Assembly: GCF_900496995.4 (NCBI RefSeq) | Contig: NC_044030.1 | Location: forward strand, 74,504,687 to 74,568,686 | Length of the DNA stretch: 64,000 nucleotides | Direction: 5' to 3' | Source: Aquila chrysaetos chrysaetos | Taxonomy: Eukaryota > Chordata > Aves > Accipitriformes > Accipitridae | Shown: positions 48,531 through 60,377 of the stretch, one piece after another | How the letters are laid out: the number at the start of each line of letters is the position of its first letter | How positions within the stretch are numbered: position 1 is the stretch's first letter | Program-made: the position numbers and the translations under genes | The notes under the pieces: generated by a model | The model's input: only the letters and a program-made list of their open reading frames with translations | Told to the model about the DNA's origin: nothing | Databases searched by the model: none

Positions 48531-51500
48531 TTGTTTGAAATAGTCTGCAGAATGTCTGTTTGGTCAAAAAATGTGAACAGTTCTGACCTTGACTGGAGAG
48601 ACTTGACTCTAATAACAACTTAACATCCACACCACAGAAATCCTGCTTCATTATGAAGAAGAATGTTCTTGCTCAATCTTCTTGCTTAAAAGAATTTTCA
48701 CTATACATGCATGCATTTTATTTTCTATTCAGTTCATTGGCATGAATACAGAGAAGTTAAAAATGTGATTCAGTGAAAGCATTAATAAAAATATGTAAAA
48801 TTATTTTCAGTTAAGTAGAGGTGGATGGCTAGAGAATAAATGAGTATGTCAGTAAAATTCAAAGCCCTATCACATAATCTGAAACTCTTTTCAAATCACA
48901 GGAAAAAGCTAACAAAATTACAAGAAAAGATCTTTTTTTCTTCTGTTTAGTCAGCTTTTTAATGTAAAACCAACACCTTTCATCCTGTTGTAAAAATAAT
49001 TTATTTTTTCTGCTGTTCTAGAATATAAAACATGGACTACTGGTGCACAAAGAGTATTATGGATGCAATTATGTTGAAGGGGTATTAGTTTTCCCTTAAA
49101 AAAAAAATTAATCCTAGGCAATAAGCATTTAAAAGGAGCCACAACAACCTGTAGAGTACGTAGCTGATGCTTAAAAACATTCTTTTTCTGCTGATGCATT
49201 CCTATGCTCCAGAGTACACCTCTCACCTTTAAAGCTGTCACACTCCAAACATTGCTTGCACTGAAGAGAATCACTGTTTTGCCTTGAGCAAGGAACATAA
49301 GTGTTGCAAAACTGACTCCTCCTCTAATGGGGAGAGCATGTACAAGTACACAGAGTTGTATTTCTCCTAGAGCTGCCAGGCTGAATATTTTGCAGTCAGA
49401 GCTGTAAACCTCACAGGCTTTTTCTTTGTTTATCTTTCTACTTTGGGGTCTTTTTTCCCCCCTTTCTTTCTGGATTCTTCTTTTAATGTATGTGAAACTC
49501 TTTCACATGCTGGATTTTCACGTCCTTGTTCAGGAAGCATTCATGCATTGACATGGGTCAACATAATTTTCGTTCCCAGGCAAAAGTAAGTACAGCAGTT
49601 AAACCTGATCCTACTGTATGTTTTTCTGACTATAAAGGGTTCTGTGTCGTTGTATAAAGGACAGAGTAGACTGTAGATCTATTAGCAGCAATTAAAAACT
49701 TACAAAAAAAGTAAAATCAGTTCAACTTAATATGGTATGCTAAATATTGTATGGCTCACATTCTGAAAAAAAACCATTTCTACTTGCCAGTCAGTGGTCT
49801 CTTTTAAAATACTGAAATAAGCTGGGCACAGATATGCCACTCCTTCTATATGTTTTTGTAAAATGACATTCAGGATTGTGTTTATTTTTTTAAAGCATTC
49901 TTAATGCACTTGGTAGTACTAATCTCATGATATTACGGCTTTATATGATTTATGTTCACTAAATATACCTTATTTATGTCATTCATTAATGAAAATATGC
50001 TGGTTGGGGAAATAAACCTCCTGGAGCTCCCGTAACTGCCATCAAATCTTCCACTATCTCATGTTCCCTAGCTATCATTTTATTCTTCCTGTGCTACCCT
50101 CTCCTACATTTGCATATACATTCACTAGTTACCAGATCCTGTTGTGGGTAATTATCTTCAGAATTCTTTGATATTGGCAGAGACTGGCAGTCAAAGGCTG
50201 AAGGGAAACCGATCTCAGAGAGAAAGGAAAGAAAAGCTGGTAACTGAGCTGGCGAGGAGTAAAGAAAACGGTGTGATTTGATCCTGAGATCATCTTTTTA
50301 GCCAATTTTCCCTGCATTCTGTTGAAACACTGTACTGTCATCATCTGTAATATTTTCACTATTCCAGCAGTCACCTGGGAATTCATTAATAGTCTGGGAA
50401 TGAATACAGTTTCCTTTGCTGTGAGTTCCCTCTAGAGAGCGCAGCAGCCTGCAAGACAGTGTATGGATTCGGTGTCCGTATTGCCAGCTTAAGCTTTCTG
50501 CTGCAGAAATGCTATGCTGCAGCTATCAGTCTTTTCTTCTTTTGAGAGTTGGCTTGCTATTATTGAGCTGAACTAGGCACTCCCTTCCCCAAGGCAGGCA
50601 GATGGATTGCCCAGGCAGTGAACAAGTTCAAGCAAAAAGTAATGCTTAAATGTCGCATAATTAATTCAGCCATTTACCACATGCACTTTTCATGGCACCG
50701 AGTATCTATAGAAAGTCTGTGGGGTGAGTGCACATCGGTCTTCTGTGATGAAGTACAGACTAGTTAAAGTCTGACACAAGGATTAACATAGACCCTCATT
50801 TGGCATGGAGCTTGCAGGTCTTGAAGGAAAACAAAATGTAGAGAAATGCAGTTAGTATAAAGGCAATGAGGAGCAAAAACTGGTAGGTAATCCTAGCATT
50901 TTTCATGTTGTTAAAATTGAACTGGAAATCTGCCAGACTAAATTTTCCTGTGAAAGACAAGATGCTTTGGCAGGGCAATGTTTTCCAGTGGACTGAGCTC
51001 AGGAGGATAGTTCAGGTCTAAGAATTTTCATCTTTATTTTTGAGAGGGGCTTTATATGCTTTTAAGCTATTTCCATTGGATTGTCATCTTTTTTTGTTGC
51101 CCAGGTAAAGATCCTTTTTAAATGTGTCGAGCTTTCCTGGCTCCAGCTGAGTTAACACCCATAGCAAATGAAGCTCTGCTATCAGAAACAGGGAGCTCAG
51201 GAACAAAGGTGGCTTTTGAAAGCTCTGGCCTTCATTTAGAGATTGTGGAAGTCTGACTTTTACACATTCCTTACTGCAGTGAAGAAAATGGAGTTCAGCC
51301 ACTTCCTTCAAGCTTCATCAGGATTTCAGTCCAAACTTCTAGTCTCCCAGGCTTGTGTTCTTCACCAGAATTAGATGCAGGTTAATTACAGACTCATAAA
51401 ACCATAGAAATATTTCATTCCTGCTACCTCATGGTTTTGTCTTGTTTGAAGCTAATAATCTGGTACTTCCCGACACCCAAATTCACAAACTTTGTTTTCT

Positions 51501-53076
51501 ATATATTTATGTACCTGCGTATACATATATGCATGTCAATACACTTTTTATCCTTCAGGCAGGATTTTGTTAGGGCTTTGTCCCAAACTCTTGCTATGCA
51601 GTACCCTTCTTTCAAAGATCTATGCCACCTTGAAAACCTTAGTTTTCTGTGGCTTCAGCTTCAGCACCACTTTTGGTTCCCATTTACTCCCCCAGTACAG
51701 CTGCCTTTCAGAGAGGTTGTACGACTTCACAAGGTAGGATCAAAGGGCAACTCTGCCTGTACTGTAAATTCTTTGTTGTACTAATTAATTGGACTAATCT
51801 AATGCTCTAATAACTTTGCTCTAATAACTTCACTCATGAAGACCTTCTCATTGACCTTTTCCTGACTGGTCCCTACACTTCTGGGGGGATGCCTTTACCC
51901 CCTGGTTTAGTCCCCATTCTTCTTTAGCTCTGATTGCTGTCACATTTCCCCTCAGCCTGGCTCTGAGTTAGAAATCTCCTGTCATATGACGCTGTACTTA
52001 CTCCTGCTGCATGGGCAGCTAGGCTAAACTTAGTTCATTTGAGGCTGGTCTTAACCATTTAAAAGAACTGGCTCATGTTATTTTAATACCTTTTACTGAT
52101 TGGTCAGCTGTAGCTGTACCTATTCTGCAGTCCTCCCCCCACCCCAAGTTATCATTGTGGAGCATTTTAATTAAACATTATGAAATCAAGGATTCAGATT
52201 TTTTAATGAGCTAAATAATGAGAGAAGAAAGGTTTCTCACTTTCTCGCCCTTCCTCCTTCCTATCTTTTTTATTGCCTGGCCTTACTAAAGAGGTCATGA
52301 CATTGCTCTGAGAGAATAGTATCTCACAGTTCTGGTAGATACTGGTTGGTAATGGTTCTATTTAACATGACCTTTAATCCTTGTAAAAACTGACTTGCTG
52401 AGAAACTTTCATATCCAGTGGACTTTTTTTACAGTCACTCTTTAGCTCTAAAACTTTATCATAACTTCCAGTAGAGCCACAGGTGATTCTGTTGGAAAGA
52501 ATATCTTTGCAGACAATCTAATTGGACTTCTATATAACTGATTTTTCAGTTCCTTGGCAATACTGAAAACTGCTTTTGAAGAAATTAAAATTATCAGGTT
52601 TTCTTAACTGTGTTTTGGCAAACTGAAAAGACAAAACTTCAGGTTGAACAAAGCATTCAGCTAATGCTGTCTAACCTGAAAGAAACCCATTTCATTTTAA
52701 AGCTTTTTTTTTTTTTAAGAAATAAAGTGAATTGTGAAACTGTCATATTAAAAATGTAAAAGTTTTCTTCATAAAAATCTGTGATGACTGATTTCAGTGT
52801 TTCAGAATATTGTCTAGGTTTTCTTTCTCTTCTGAAACACTTTATTAATGTTGATACAGCTTATTTAAATGTTTCAGCTCATTTTAGCCTGCGTGTCTGG
52901 ATAAAAGTTCTAACCAAAAATTTCACTCAGTGTAATTTAAATCTCTGCTTTTCCTTTTCTAAGATTTACTATCAATTTTGGTATGTCTGGACTAGTACAA
53001 TTGTTATTCTGAGAATCTTGTGACTACCTTTCAAATTGTTGTTTGTCTGTTACGATTAAGAAGGAATACCTTCTAA
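48531..53076. other. Non-coding stretch
   Basis: No gene is recognised. The 115-codon minus-strand frame (48951-49298) and the 117-codon plus-strand frame (51431-51784) lack motifs. A 34-bp minus-strand segment at 49227-49260 is bounded by good splice-like sites but is too short to judge. Confidence 0.45.
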
Positions 53077-53661
53077 TCACGTGTTGTGGTTTAACCCCAG
53101 CCACCAACTAAGCACCACGCAGCCACTTACTCACTCCCCCCCCACCCAGTGGGATGGGGGAGAAAATTGGTAAAAGAAGTAAAACTCGTTGGTTGAGATA
53201 AGAATGGTTTAATAGAACAGAAAAGAAGAAACTAATAATGATAACACTAATAAAATGACAACAGTAATAATAAAAGGATTGGAATGTACAAATGATGCGC
53301 AGTGCAATTGCTCACTACCCGCTGATTGACGCCCAGTTAATCCCCGAGCAGCGATCCCTTGCCCCCACTGCCCCCAGTTTATATACTAGATGTGACGTCC
53401 CATGGTATGGGATACCCATTTGGCCACTTTGGGTCAGCTGCCCTGGCTGTGTCCTGTGCCAACTTCTTGTGCCCCTCCAGCTTTCTCGCTGGCTGGGCAT
53501 GAGAAGCTGAAAAATCCTTGACTTTAGTCTAAACACTACTTAGCAACAACTGAAAACATCAGTGTTATCAACATTCTTCTCATACTGAACTCAAAACATA
53601 GCACTGTACCAGCTACTAGGAAGACAGTTAACTCTATCCCAGCTGAAACCAGGACATCACG
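53077..53661 (-). mobile_element. Solo ERV LTR with 5-bp target duplication
   Basis: A complete LTR of 575 bp (53082-53656) on the minus strand. Read that way it starts TGTCCTGGTTTCAGCTGGG and ends ttaaaccacaaca. It is flanked by the exact direct repeat tcacg (53077-53081 and 53657-53661). On the minus strand it has a TATATAA box (53379-53385), an upstream TGACGT-type CRE/ATF-like site (TGACGTC on the plus strand, 53393-53399) and an ATTAAA polyadenylation signal (53208-53213). The spacing fits U3-R-U5. No internal viral genes are attached, so it arose by LTR-LTR recombination. I recognise the sequence as a widespread avian LTR family. The 5-bp duplication suggests an ERVL-like (class III) integrase. 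Confidence 0.93.
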
Positions 53662-54681
53662 CAAGTGCAAGGACTTCATGAGACTTGCAGCTGTTGCATC
53701 CACCATCAAAATCTTTCTCCCACTTTTTCGAGTGTGAATATTGATAAACGCCAAAATGATCTAGTCATCTCACCTTACTTGGGACATCACATCCTACTTA
53801 TTTTTGGGTTAGGAATTGCAAACTGTTACTGTCCTTTGGACTTAAGTCAAATTCCATGACAGTTCTCTACAGCTAATCAACAGAAGTTTTCTTAAGGAGT
53901 AATTCAATTCATTGTGTATAGCAAGTAACTTCATATTCCCACAAGCAGCCCATGTTTGGTAGAATTCTGTACTGATAGTGATGATTTCTATATGTGCTAT
54001 ATTCTTCTGGAATTTTCTCTTGCAGTAAAAAAGTTTTGTATTTTGAGTTACAGGATAGCTGGTGACCTTACAAAGGTTTTGTTTAATCTTTATTTCAAAA
54101 TAAACTATGTAGGATGTTTCAGTTTGAGGATTCAGAAGAGTTTGGATCAGAATTCTTAAAATGAGAAATCAGGAAGCACTGAACCGTGAGGAAATTTTTA
54201 TCAGTTTTTGACTGTATGACTAAGGACTCTAGTTGTAACTACAATGATTCAACTGAAAGATATATCTGGAGGTTAAATCTGGGAAAACATATGATAAGTT
54301 TACTTTCACTTAAAAATAGATATCCTTTTTTCCATCAAATTCAAACATTCAACTCAAACTACTTATTGTAAGAGCATTTCTTAGGATATACATTAAAGTG
54401 ATTAGAAAAAGGAGAGAAGAGAGACAAAACAATCAATTTTGTCTCAAATTATAGTATTCACAAACACAACTCACTGCCATGGAACGGTTCAAGTTGAGAT
54501 CTGCAGTAGTTCAAACTTTGAAAATCTTCTGCAGGACTGCAGGTTGGTTTTTGCAACCTGCTTTATTATGCATATTTTTCCATATTTCACTGAAAATTGT
54601 GAAATTGGCAGATAAGAAAAAAAAAACAAACTGAAAAATCATTGCAAAGATACAAACAAGTGTAAATCTCAAAGCACTTAC
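53657..54681. other. Non-coding stretch
   Basis: Unique-looking DNA after the LTR. Open frames of 60-70 codons have no motif or splice context. Confidence 0.45.
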
Positions 54682-54751
54682 TCGTCACCATAGTCCAGGC
54701 TTCTTGTCTTATGTCATGGGCATTGGGAGGGACAGAGTATTCCAGAAGTAT
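54682..54751 (-). CDS. Candidate coding exon, minus strand (unknown gene)
   Basis: Read on the minus strand, a 70-bp segment follows the acceptor gcttatgtgttgcag and is followed by the consensus donor gtaagt (54676-54681). One frame is open and reads ILLEYSVPPNAH then DIRQEAWTMVT. The other two contain stops. It enters in phase 0 and leaves in phase 1. The protein-like composition and both strong splice sites make it a good candidate. I do not recognise the protein. It lies on the same strand as the 13-15 kb candidates, nearly 40 kb away, so it could belong to the same long-intron gene, but the phase (1 leaving, 0 entering) means further exons would lie between. Confidence 0.45.
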
Positions 54752-54839
54752 CTGCAACACATAAGCATTTCAGAATAGTGCTTAGAAGCTTCTTGAATAT
54801 GTATGCTCACATGTCCACATATGGTACCTGTGGAGAATG

Positions 54840-55080
54840 CGTGAGGTGCCTGTCAGGTGCTCTGGTGCCGTTGGATGAACTCTGCAACACGCTCTGTGGG
54901 GCAGCTTGAACCCAGACTACCCCTGAACACAGGAACCATTATTGCCCTACCTGCAGCATGTACCTGCCAAGCGCAGCTGTGGCTCTGCCTGATGACCTCT
55001 CCTCTACCGCATATACCCCCATACCTTGCAGCAGCATATGACCAACCAAGCAGAGGAGTCTGGTTAGACTCCTTTTAGGG
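54840..55080. other. GC-rich segment, unidentified
   Basis: About 240 bp with clearly higher GC than both flanks, including a 73-codon open frame on the plus strand (54857-55078). No LTR ends, CR1 blocks or protein motifs are recognised. It may be a decayed retroelement part. Confidence 0.3.
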
Positions 55081-56829
55081 CAGGCTGGCATAATGCACCA
55101 AAAAGGAGCTAGGGGATTATTTTACATTTCTAAGAGACCACTAGATTATTTTTTATTTTTGTCTTTCAAAGAGCCAAGGGCACTCTGCTTTATTTTTATT
55201 GCTGTCTCTTCCTGCCCTGCTCTAGGCTGCTGAATTAAAAATGTGAAAGAATGAAAATTTGAAATAAATGTTAAAAATACGGTTTTCTGAAAGATCTCTG
55301 CTGTTCAGGATTGCACTTAGGTGAGTCCTATCACCTTTGTAAATGGGTTAGATTATCATTATGATCCCTCTAGCTTTACAGTTAATGATATCTGAAAAGA
55401 TCTCTTTCAGCACATTGTTGCACCTGCTATAATTTGCTTTCCTTATCTTGAGAAATTTTCTTATCTCCTGATTTTCAACACCCTGATGACCTGAGGTAAC
55501 CAGAGTTTTTTAGCATGGCAAATCTCTTAGCACATTCATTGTTCCCTCAGCGTGAAAACATTCCATATTAATAGTACTTTTAAATTGTCACATTTCCACT
55601 TCCGGTGAACATGTGATACATAACATTCCCTGTGAGCAAGTATGTACTGGTTCATAAAAACATTCAATAAACTCAGCACTGATAATTTCTCAAAACTTTC
55701 AGTCCTCTAACTGGAGCAAGAACAATCAGGAACAAGCATGACATGAAAATGGAAGTTTTATAATTTAGGACAGAATAATCTGTTTGATGAATAGCACATT
55801 TTGGATGCTTCTGTATGGTGTGACCCTTCTTCCTTGGAGGAGACAAGAGATGGCCTTTGGAAAAGCAAAGATGACTTGTAGCCAAATCTACAACTGCTCA
55901 CAGCTTGATCCAAAAATTGGATTGTTTCTGTTGCTACTTCTTCACCCCTGAACATTAGCTGGGAAATCATGAGAGTTCAAGGAAGCCAATCCCAAGAGAG
56001 GAGGCTTTTCCTTAAAAAGATTGATTTTACTTAATCATGATGCAAAGAGAAAATAAACAATACACTTCAGTTATGATAGGGGAAAGTCATGTGCTGTGGT
56101 GATATGAAAGGTAGGTAGATCATGATTGTGTGAGTAAAGAATAAAAATAGCAAAAATATCTAAAAATACAAAAAATAAAAGGTACATACTTTAAGTTAAG
56201 AGTAAAGATTAGTTTAAAAAACATTAATAGAGAAATTACGTATTAAGCTGAAAGTTTTAACTAAACTACCAGGTTTAACTAAACTACTAAACTACGAGGT
56301 TCAGTGACAAGGTCTGGGCATCTGAAGGTAGGATTCTCGTATGGCCCCTTTGTTTTAAGTAATAACATAAAGTATCTTTATCTATATAAGTTAATTTGTT
56401 ATGATCATACCATTTTGTCTTAATATAAGGAAGATAAAAATACTTTGTTGGCTATTTGGCAGTCAAGATATTTATTCTAATCTTCTCTCTCCAGGGAAAG
56501 CCCTATCTCATGTGTCTTATATCATCACTATACCCTAATCATCATATATTTGCTTAGACTAAGTAATGCCAAATTAACCAAACCAGCCTGTAATAATTAC
56601 TAATATATGTTAAAATACTACTCATGTGTAAATCCTCTCTCCAGTGATTATTATTTACTGTTTCCTAGATTATTTTATGTCAAATACCTCACTTCATTCC
56701 TTGTTTGAGTGGTAGCAACATAGATGTCTATTGTGATTCAGAAAGATAAGGAGAGCGTGAAGAAAGGCTACAACCAAGGGAAATGTCTTTAGTACCAGTT
56801 AAAGAAGAACTTTGATACAACATGGTGCA
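55081..56829. other. Non-coding stretch
   Basis: AT-rich DNA with no recognised gene or repeat. A small internal duplication of taactaaactac-type sequence lies near 56260-56295. Confidence 0.45.
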
Positions 56830-57110
56830 GGCCCCATTCCCCCGACTTTTGCTGGAAGACCTGCCCCTCAAAAGTCTGATGACCATAGTCCCAAGAAGCC
56901 CTGCCCCCTTTTCCAGCCATATGACCCACTTCACCCAGAAGTGTATCAGATCCTTCAGGCCCAGGAAGTCCTCCCTTTGTCCGTAAGATTCACCATTTTG
57001 ACATAGTCATGGCCATACCCCATGTGATCTCAGAATCCCCTGTAATTGCTGACAGCTGAAACCCTGCCTTTTTCTTTACCCCAGAAGTATGTCAAAGGCC
57101 CTCATATGTA
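56830..57110 (+). repeat. Array of ~145-bp units, left candidate terminal inverted repeat
   Basis: GC-rich sequence in forward orientation. Its blocks reappear in reverse complement at 61290-61730: aagccctgccccc..ttttcc followed by catatgac; cattttgacatagtcatggc; catgtgatctcagaatcccc; gacagctgaaaccctgcctt; ttaccccagaagtatgtc; and ggccctcatatg at the inner edge. The cagaag landmark occurs at 56937 and 57083, so the unit is about 146 bp. The inner edge runs into a TA-rich tract, as it also does on the right side. Polintons have terminal inverted repeats that often contain tandem sub-repeats, so this is a candidate left end of the element. Confidence 0.6.
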
Positions 57111-57245
57111 TATATGTATGGGTTTGCATAAATACATACATATGTATGTATACATATACATACACATATATATGTGTGTGTGTATAAAGATACATTTGAG
57201 AGTGTACAAAGCATATAAATGTATATTCATACATAGTTACACTTC
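57095..57245. repeat. TA/CATA-rich simple repeat
   Basis: Impure tract of tatg/tata/catac units, including tatatgtgtgtgtgt. It sits at the inner edge of the left array. A similar TA-rich stretch (61195-61290) lies at the inner edge of the right array. Confidence 0.85.
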
Positions 57246-58082
57246 TTAATAAATATGTAAGGACTGTATTTATAAAGTGTATAAAAATGTTTAATAAGAG
57301 ATAATGAAATTAAGTCAAAATTGAATGTAAATAGAAAGAAAATTAAATAAAAGGAATGTACAGTTGAAGGGTGTGGGAGTGTGTCAGAGAGAGTGGGGGC
57401 CCATGAAAACATTTGAATATGCACTGGGCAAAGGCCTGTGAAGCTAACCAAGAGACTGTCACCCAGCCCCAGCTCATCCAAAGAACAGACCAGACCTGTG
57501 AATCTGACATACAGTATTACTGGGGCAGCCCTTCAACTTTGACCTGTGCTAGAAAATAGAGGTAACATTGCTTACTAAACTAGAAAGCCAGAACAAAAAA
57601 GCAGCTCCATAGGAACATGTGTGTAGGGACACCTACACCCCAAAGGGTTTTCCTAAAATGTGTATTGGAAAGAAGACTGGGCTGGGATTTTGGAAACAAA
57701 AGTTTGTTGGAGTGGGTGGGAGGCAACTTCTGCCTACAACTCAGTGTGCTCACAACTACTTGTAATACCATGACAGGGATTGGGCTGCATGTGTTCCCTT
57801 ATCCTTATGTTGACGTGGATTTTATAGCACTTTTTGAAAACATAATCCTGGCTGATTACATAGAAGACAGAATTATTCTGTGAACTGTTTTTGTTCCTGC
57901 CTAGGATGCAGGATTCAAAAAAAGGACAACGCTTAAAAAAGAAAAACAGCTTTGAAAGAAAAGCAACAGTGACAGTGAGAGACAGGTCACCATCACTCCA
58001 ATGATCAATTAATAAATAAAGTTTCATTGAACATGACTTAAATTGATTGTCTAATGTTTGTTTTCCTATGTGTATGTAGTAG
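57246..58082. other. Segment between left array and integrase relic
   Basis: About 840 bp with no recognised Maverick gene. An 88-codon plus-strand open frame (57617-57883) and two minus-strand frames lack known motifs. This would be the place for a 5' flank or for remains of a deleted gene. Confidence 0.4.
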
Positions 58083-59090
58083 CAGCATGTTGCTAGATTG
58101 CAGTATCTGTTGAAAGATATTTACTATGCTCCTGGAGAAGTGGGAAGCCTTGGGGATGTAAATCCCCTTTGTGAAACAGCCAGGAGTCCTGTTGATCTGA
58201 ACAGAAACCAGGTGGCCACATGGCTTGTAAACCAAAACGCTTACAACATACATAAGACAGTGAGAGCACTTTAGAAGTAGCAGGTATTTGTGGTATATTC
58301 TAAACACAGTAACAGTGTTTGGCTTATTTTAATGATGATGAACGTATGATCTAAAAGTGCCTGGACTGTGTGTCTAAAAGGCAGAAGGGGTTCTGAAATA
58401 GCTGAGGCTTTTTTGCTGCCTCAGTAGTTACAGACCAAGCAGGGAATGCATGTTTTTAAACCAGCCTTTAGACAAACTGTTAAAGTAGAATAATTTTCAC
58501 TACTTTGTTACTAATAATGAAGTAGAGGCCTCTGTCACAGATTGCTTTAACAGGATGCTAGAAACCAAGACGTGGGGATGTTTTACAGCATGCGGTTACC
58601 ATTTGCTACATCAATGTGTTACTGGTGTTTATAATAAAGAGCTGTAACCACAGCTCCCACAGTACTGTCATACTCAGACCTGTGGATGTGAAACCTCCAA
58701 GCTCTGCAAGGATTTGGAAAACCATGTCTGGAAATTGTGGTAAAATTAGAGTAAATATTCCTCCACTCAGATACGAAGATCATGTGAGGATGTCTACAAC
58801 AAAAGAAAGATTTGACAACAGTTATGAGCAGATGTTCACAGACAGTAGCTGAAACTGTGAGAAAGGGTCAGATACCCATATACTGCTTAATAGACAACAG
58901 TCATCAAGCTGTCAAGGGGACGTTTTATTCCGATGAACTTTAAGAAGTGAACACTGTTGAGGACAGAATCTGCAAAATTGAAAAGCTTCTAGGAGTAAAA
59001 AGGCAAGGAAGGAAGAAACAGCTGTTTGTAAAGTGGTGTTGCTGGCCCTAGAAATTTAACAGCTGGATAAAAGCCTTCTCAAGTCCATGA
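58083..59090 (+). pseudogene. Maverick/Polinton integrase, disrupted
   Basis: A retroviral-type DDE integrase relic covering almost the whole gene (about 1.0 kb) in four pieces. Piece 1 (58083-58274) holds the N-terminal block with LKDIYYAPGEVGSLG and NAYNIHKTVRAL, ending at a stop. A poorly matching tract follows, with TDQ at 58430-58438 as a possible second catalytic Asp. Piece 2 (58492-58647) holds NNEVEASVTDCFNRMLETKT, the block carrying the catalytic Glu in the family (ASVVERFNRTLK-type). Here the Glu position reads Asp. Piece 3 (about 58649-58852) includes PVDVKP, RIWKTM and EDHVRMSTTKERFDNSYEQ, the post-core region. Piece 4 (58914-59090) is the chromodomain-like end with GTFYSDEL, ICKIEKLLG and LFVKW, interrupted by stops at 58941 and 59049. 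At least three frame changes occur. In the intact family the enzyme inserts the element into host DNA. Confidence 0.88.
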
Positions 59091-59865
59091 TGTTTAGCAG
59101 TTGGAGCCAGAGTGGGAGAAAAAGAAGGATAGCAAACTGCGGTTTTTACATCATGCTCCCCAACAATGCTTGCACCAGAATTTCCCCACAAAACACCAGT
59201 TTGAACTTTACCAAACAGCTATTCAAAGCCCCTGGGAGCTGTCAGGCCAGTGGGAGGTGGGCTTTGCAGAAATACAATACCCAGACAGCTGGAATAATAT
59301 TAATAGTGCTGCTGGGTAAGACATGGCATTATTCTTTGTGGCAAGTCCATTATCCATCCATATGCATATTGCTGGAATATATAAACACTTCTTAGTTCCA
59401 ACAACAGACCTTTAACTGGTCTGTTAACCAGCCACAGGCCTGGTCTTCAGTCCTGCAATTAGGAAAACAAAGCTTAAACCAGATGAAAATTCATATACTT
59501 TTCGTGCAGCTGGGAAGCTAGTGATTTTTTGGGAAGCTTCTCTTGTGGTTGCCAGTGGCAGTTTCCCTTTTCAGCTGACATGCCTGGAAGGTTTATCTCG
59601 ATCTACCTCTACACAAAAACTTGTTGAGCACCAGCAGGTTGGAGATTTATTGGTCCCATTATCATGCTGTGTTCTGGCAAATGGTAATAGCAGTGAGATC
59701 ATTACAGTGACACAGTACAAACTGCATTATGTGCCAGTGAACCAACCTCCTATCGATACAGGCAGCACTGAAATAAATATAAATGAAAACAACCACATCT
59801 TATTTCACAGTGGAAAGGAGATTGTGAAATCGCATCTGCTGCCCTGGAAGGTTGTGGTATTTTAA
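59087..59865 (+). pseudogene. Maverick/Polinton penton-like minor capsid protein, disrupted
   Basis: Remnant of the second capsid gene. The first block (about 59141-59225, frame starting with the ATGATG at 59087) reads FYIMLPNNACTR and PQNTSLNFTKQL. After a frameshift the next block (about 59236-59305) reads ELSGQWEVGFAEIQYPDSW, the signature GxWEVGLxEIxYPxSW of these proteins. The last open frame (59521-59865, 114 codons) contains QQVGDLLVPLSC, LHYVPVNQPPIDTGSTEINI and FHSGKEIVKSHL, matching the conserved C-terminal half (HYxPV...EINIxxxxGxxxxFxxGKxIVxLHF). The tract between is poorly conserved. The ATG overlaps the integrase stop. In the family this is a jelly-roll protein of the virion vertex. 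The penton assignment rests on recalled family knowledge; the Maverick origin is firmer than the precise virion role. Confidence 0.82.
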
Positions 59866-59961
59866 GAAAGGACACCATCACGTAGCAAAGAATAAGTAGT
59901 AAAGGGAGTAGTAAACGAATTAAAAGGACCCCTCCTTGTACATGAATTATTAAAGAGCCCA

Positions 59962-60200
59962 GGTGGAATAGAAGGTATATTCTACAGCCTCTTTTCAAAA
60001 GCTCTATCATTTTTCTAAAGGAGTTTGGAAATTTTTAAGCCACACGTTAAAGCATGGCTGAAAACATGGCCAAAGATGTGATCGGATGTGTATCCCAGGA
60101 TGTTGTGGCCAAGTTGCAAACATTGGCAAAGCAGGAGGTCTTGGGGGTTGTTGAGAGACACGTCACAGCCCTGAAGGGACGGCCTTCCTCAGACCCTTAA
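59962..60200 (+). pseudogene. Small Maverick virion-type protein, remnant
   Basis: Two pieces in different frames. 59962-60018 reads GGIEGIFYSLFSKALSFF before a stop. 60054-60200 (48 codons, from ATG) reads MAENMAKDVIGCVSQDVVAK and continues to a stop at 60198. Maverick/adintovirus genomes often have, between penton and major capsid genes, a short glycine-rich and hydrophobic then basic protein with a GxGxxFxxLFR-type start. Position and the first block fit, but similarity is short, so this is tentative. Confidence 0.4.
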
Positions 60201-60377
60201 AAGGAAATGAATGGGTAATGCCAGGCTGCATTCCAGCCACAAAAAGTAAAAGAATAACAAACCCTACTGCACAATGGAAAAGAAACAAGAAATCCCAAGG
60301 AAGAAGGGCCATTCTTCCACTAGAAAAGGAGATCTATTTTAACAAGTCTGATTTTTCTTCATGGCTGCTCAGAATAA

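Noticed and set aside
48951..49298. 115-codon minus-strand open frame
   Set aside because: No family resemblance and AT-rich codon content equal to background.
51390..51412. Possible CR1 tail trace (actcataaaaccatagaa)
   Set aside because: No adjoining CR1 body on either side.
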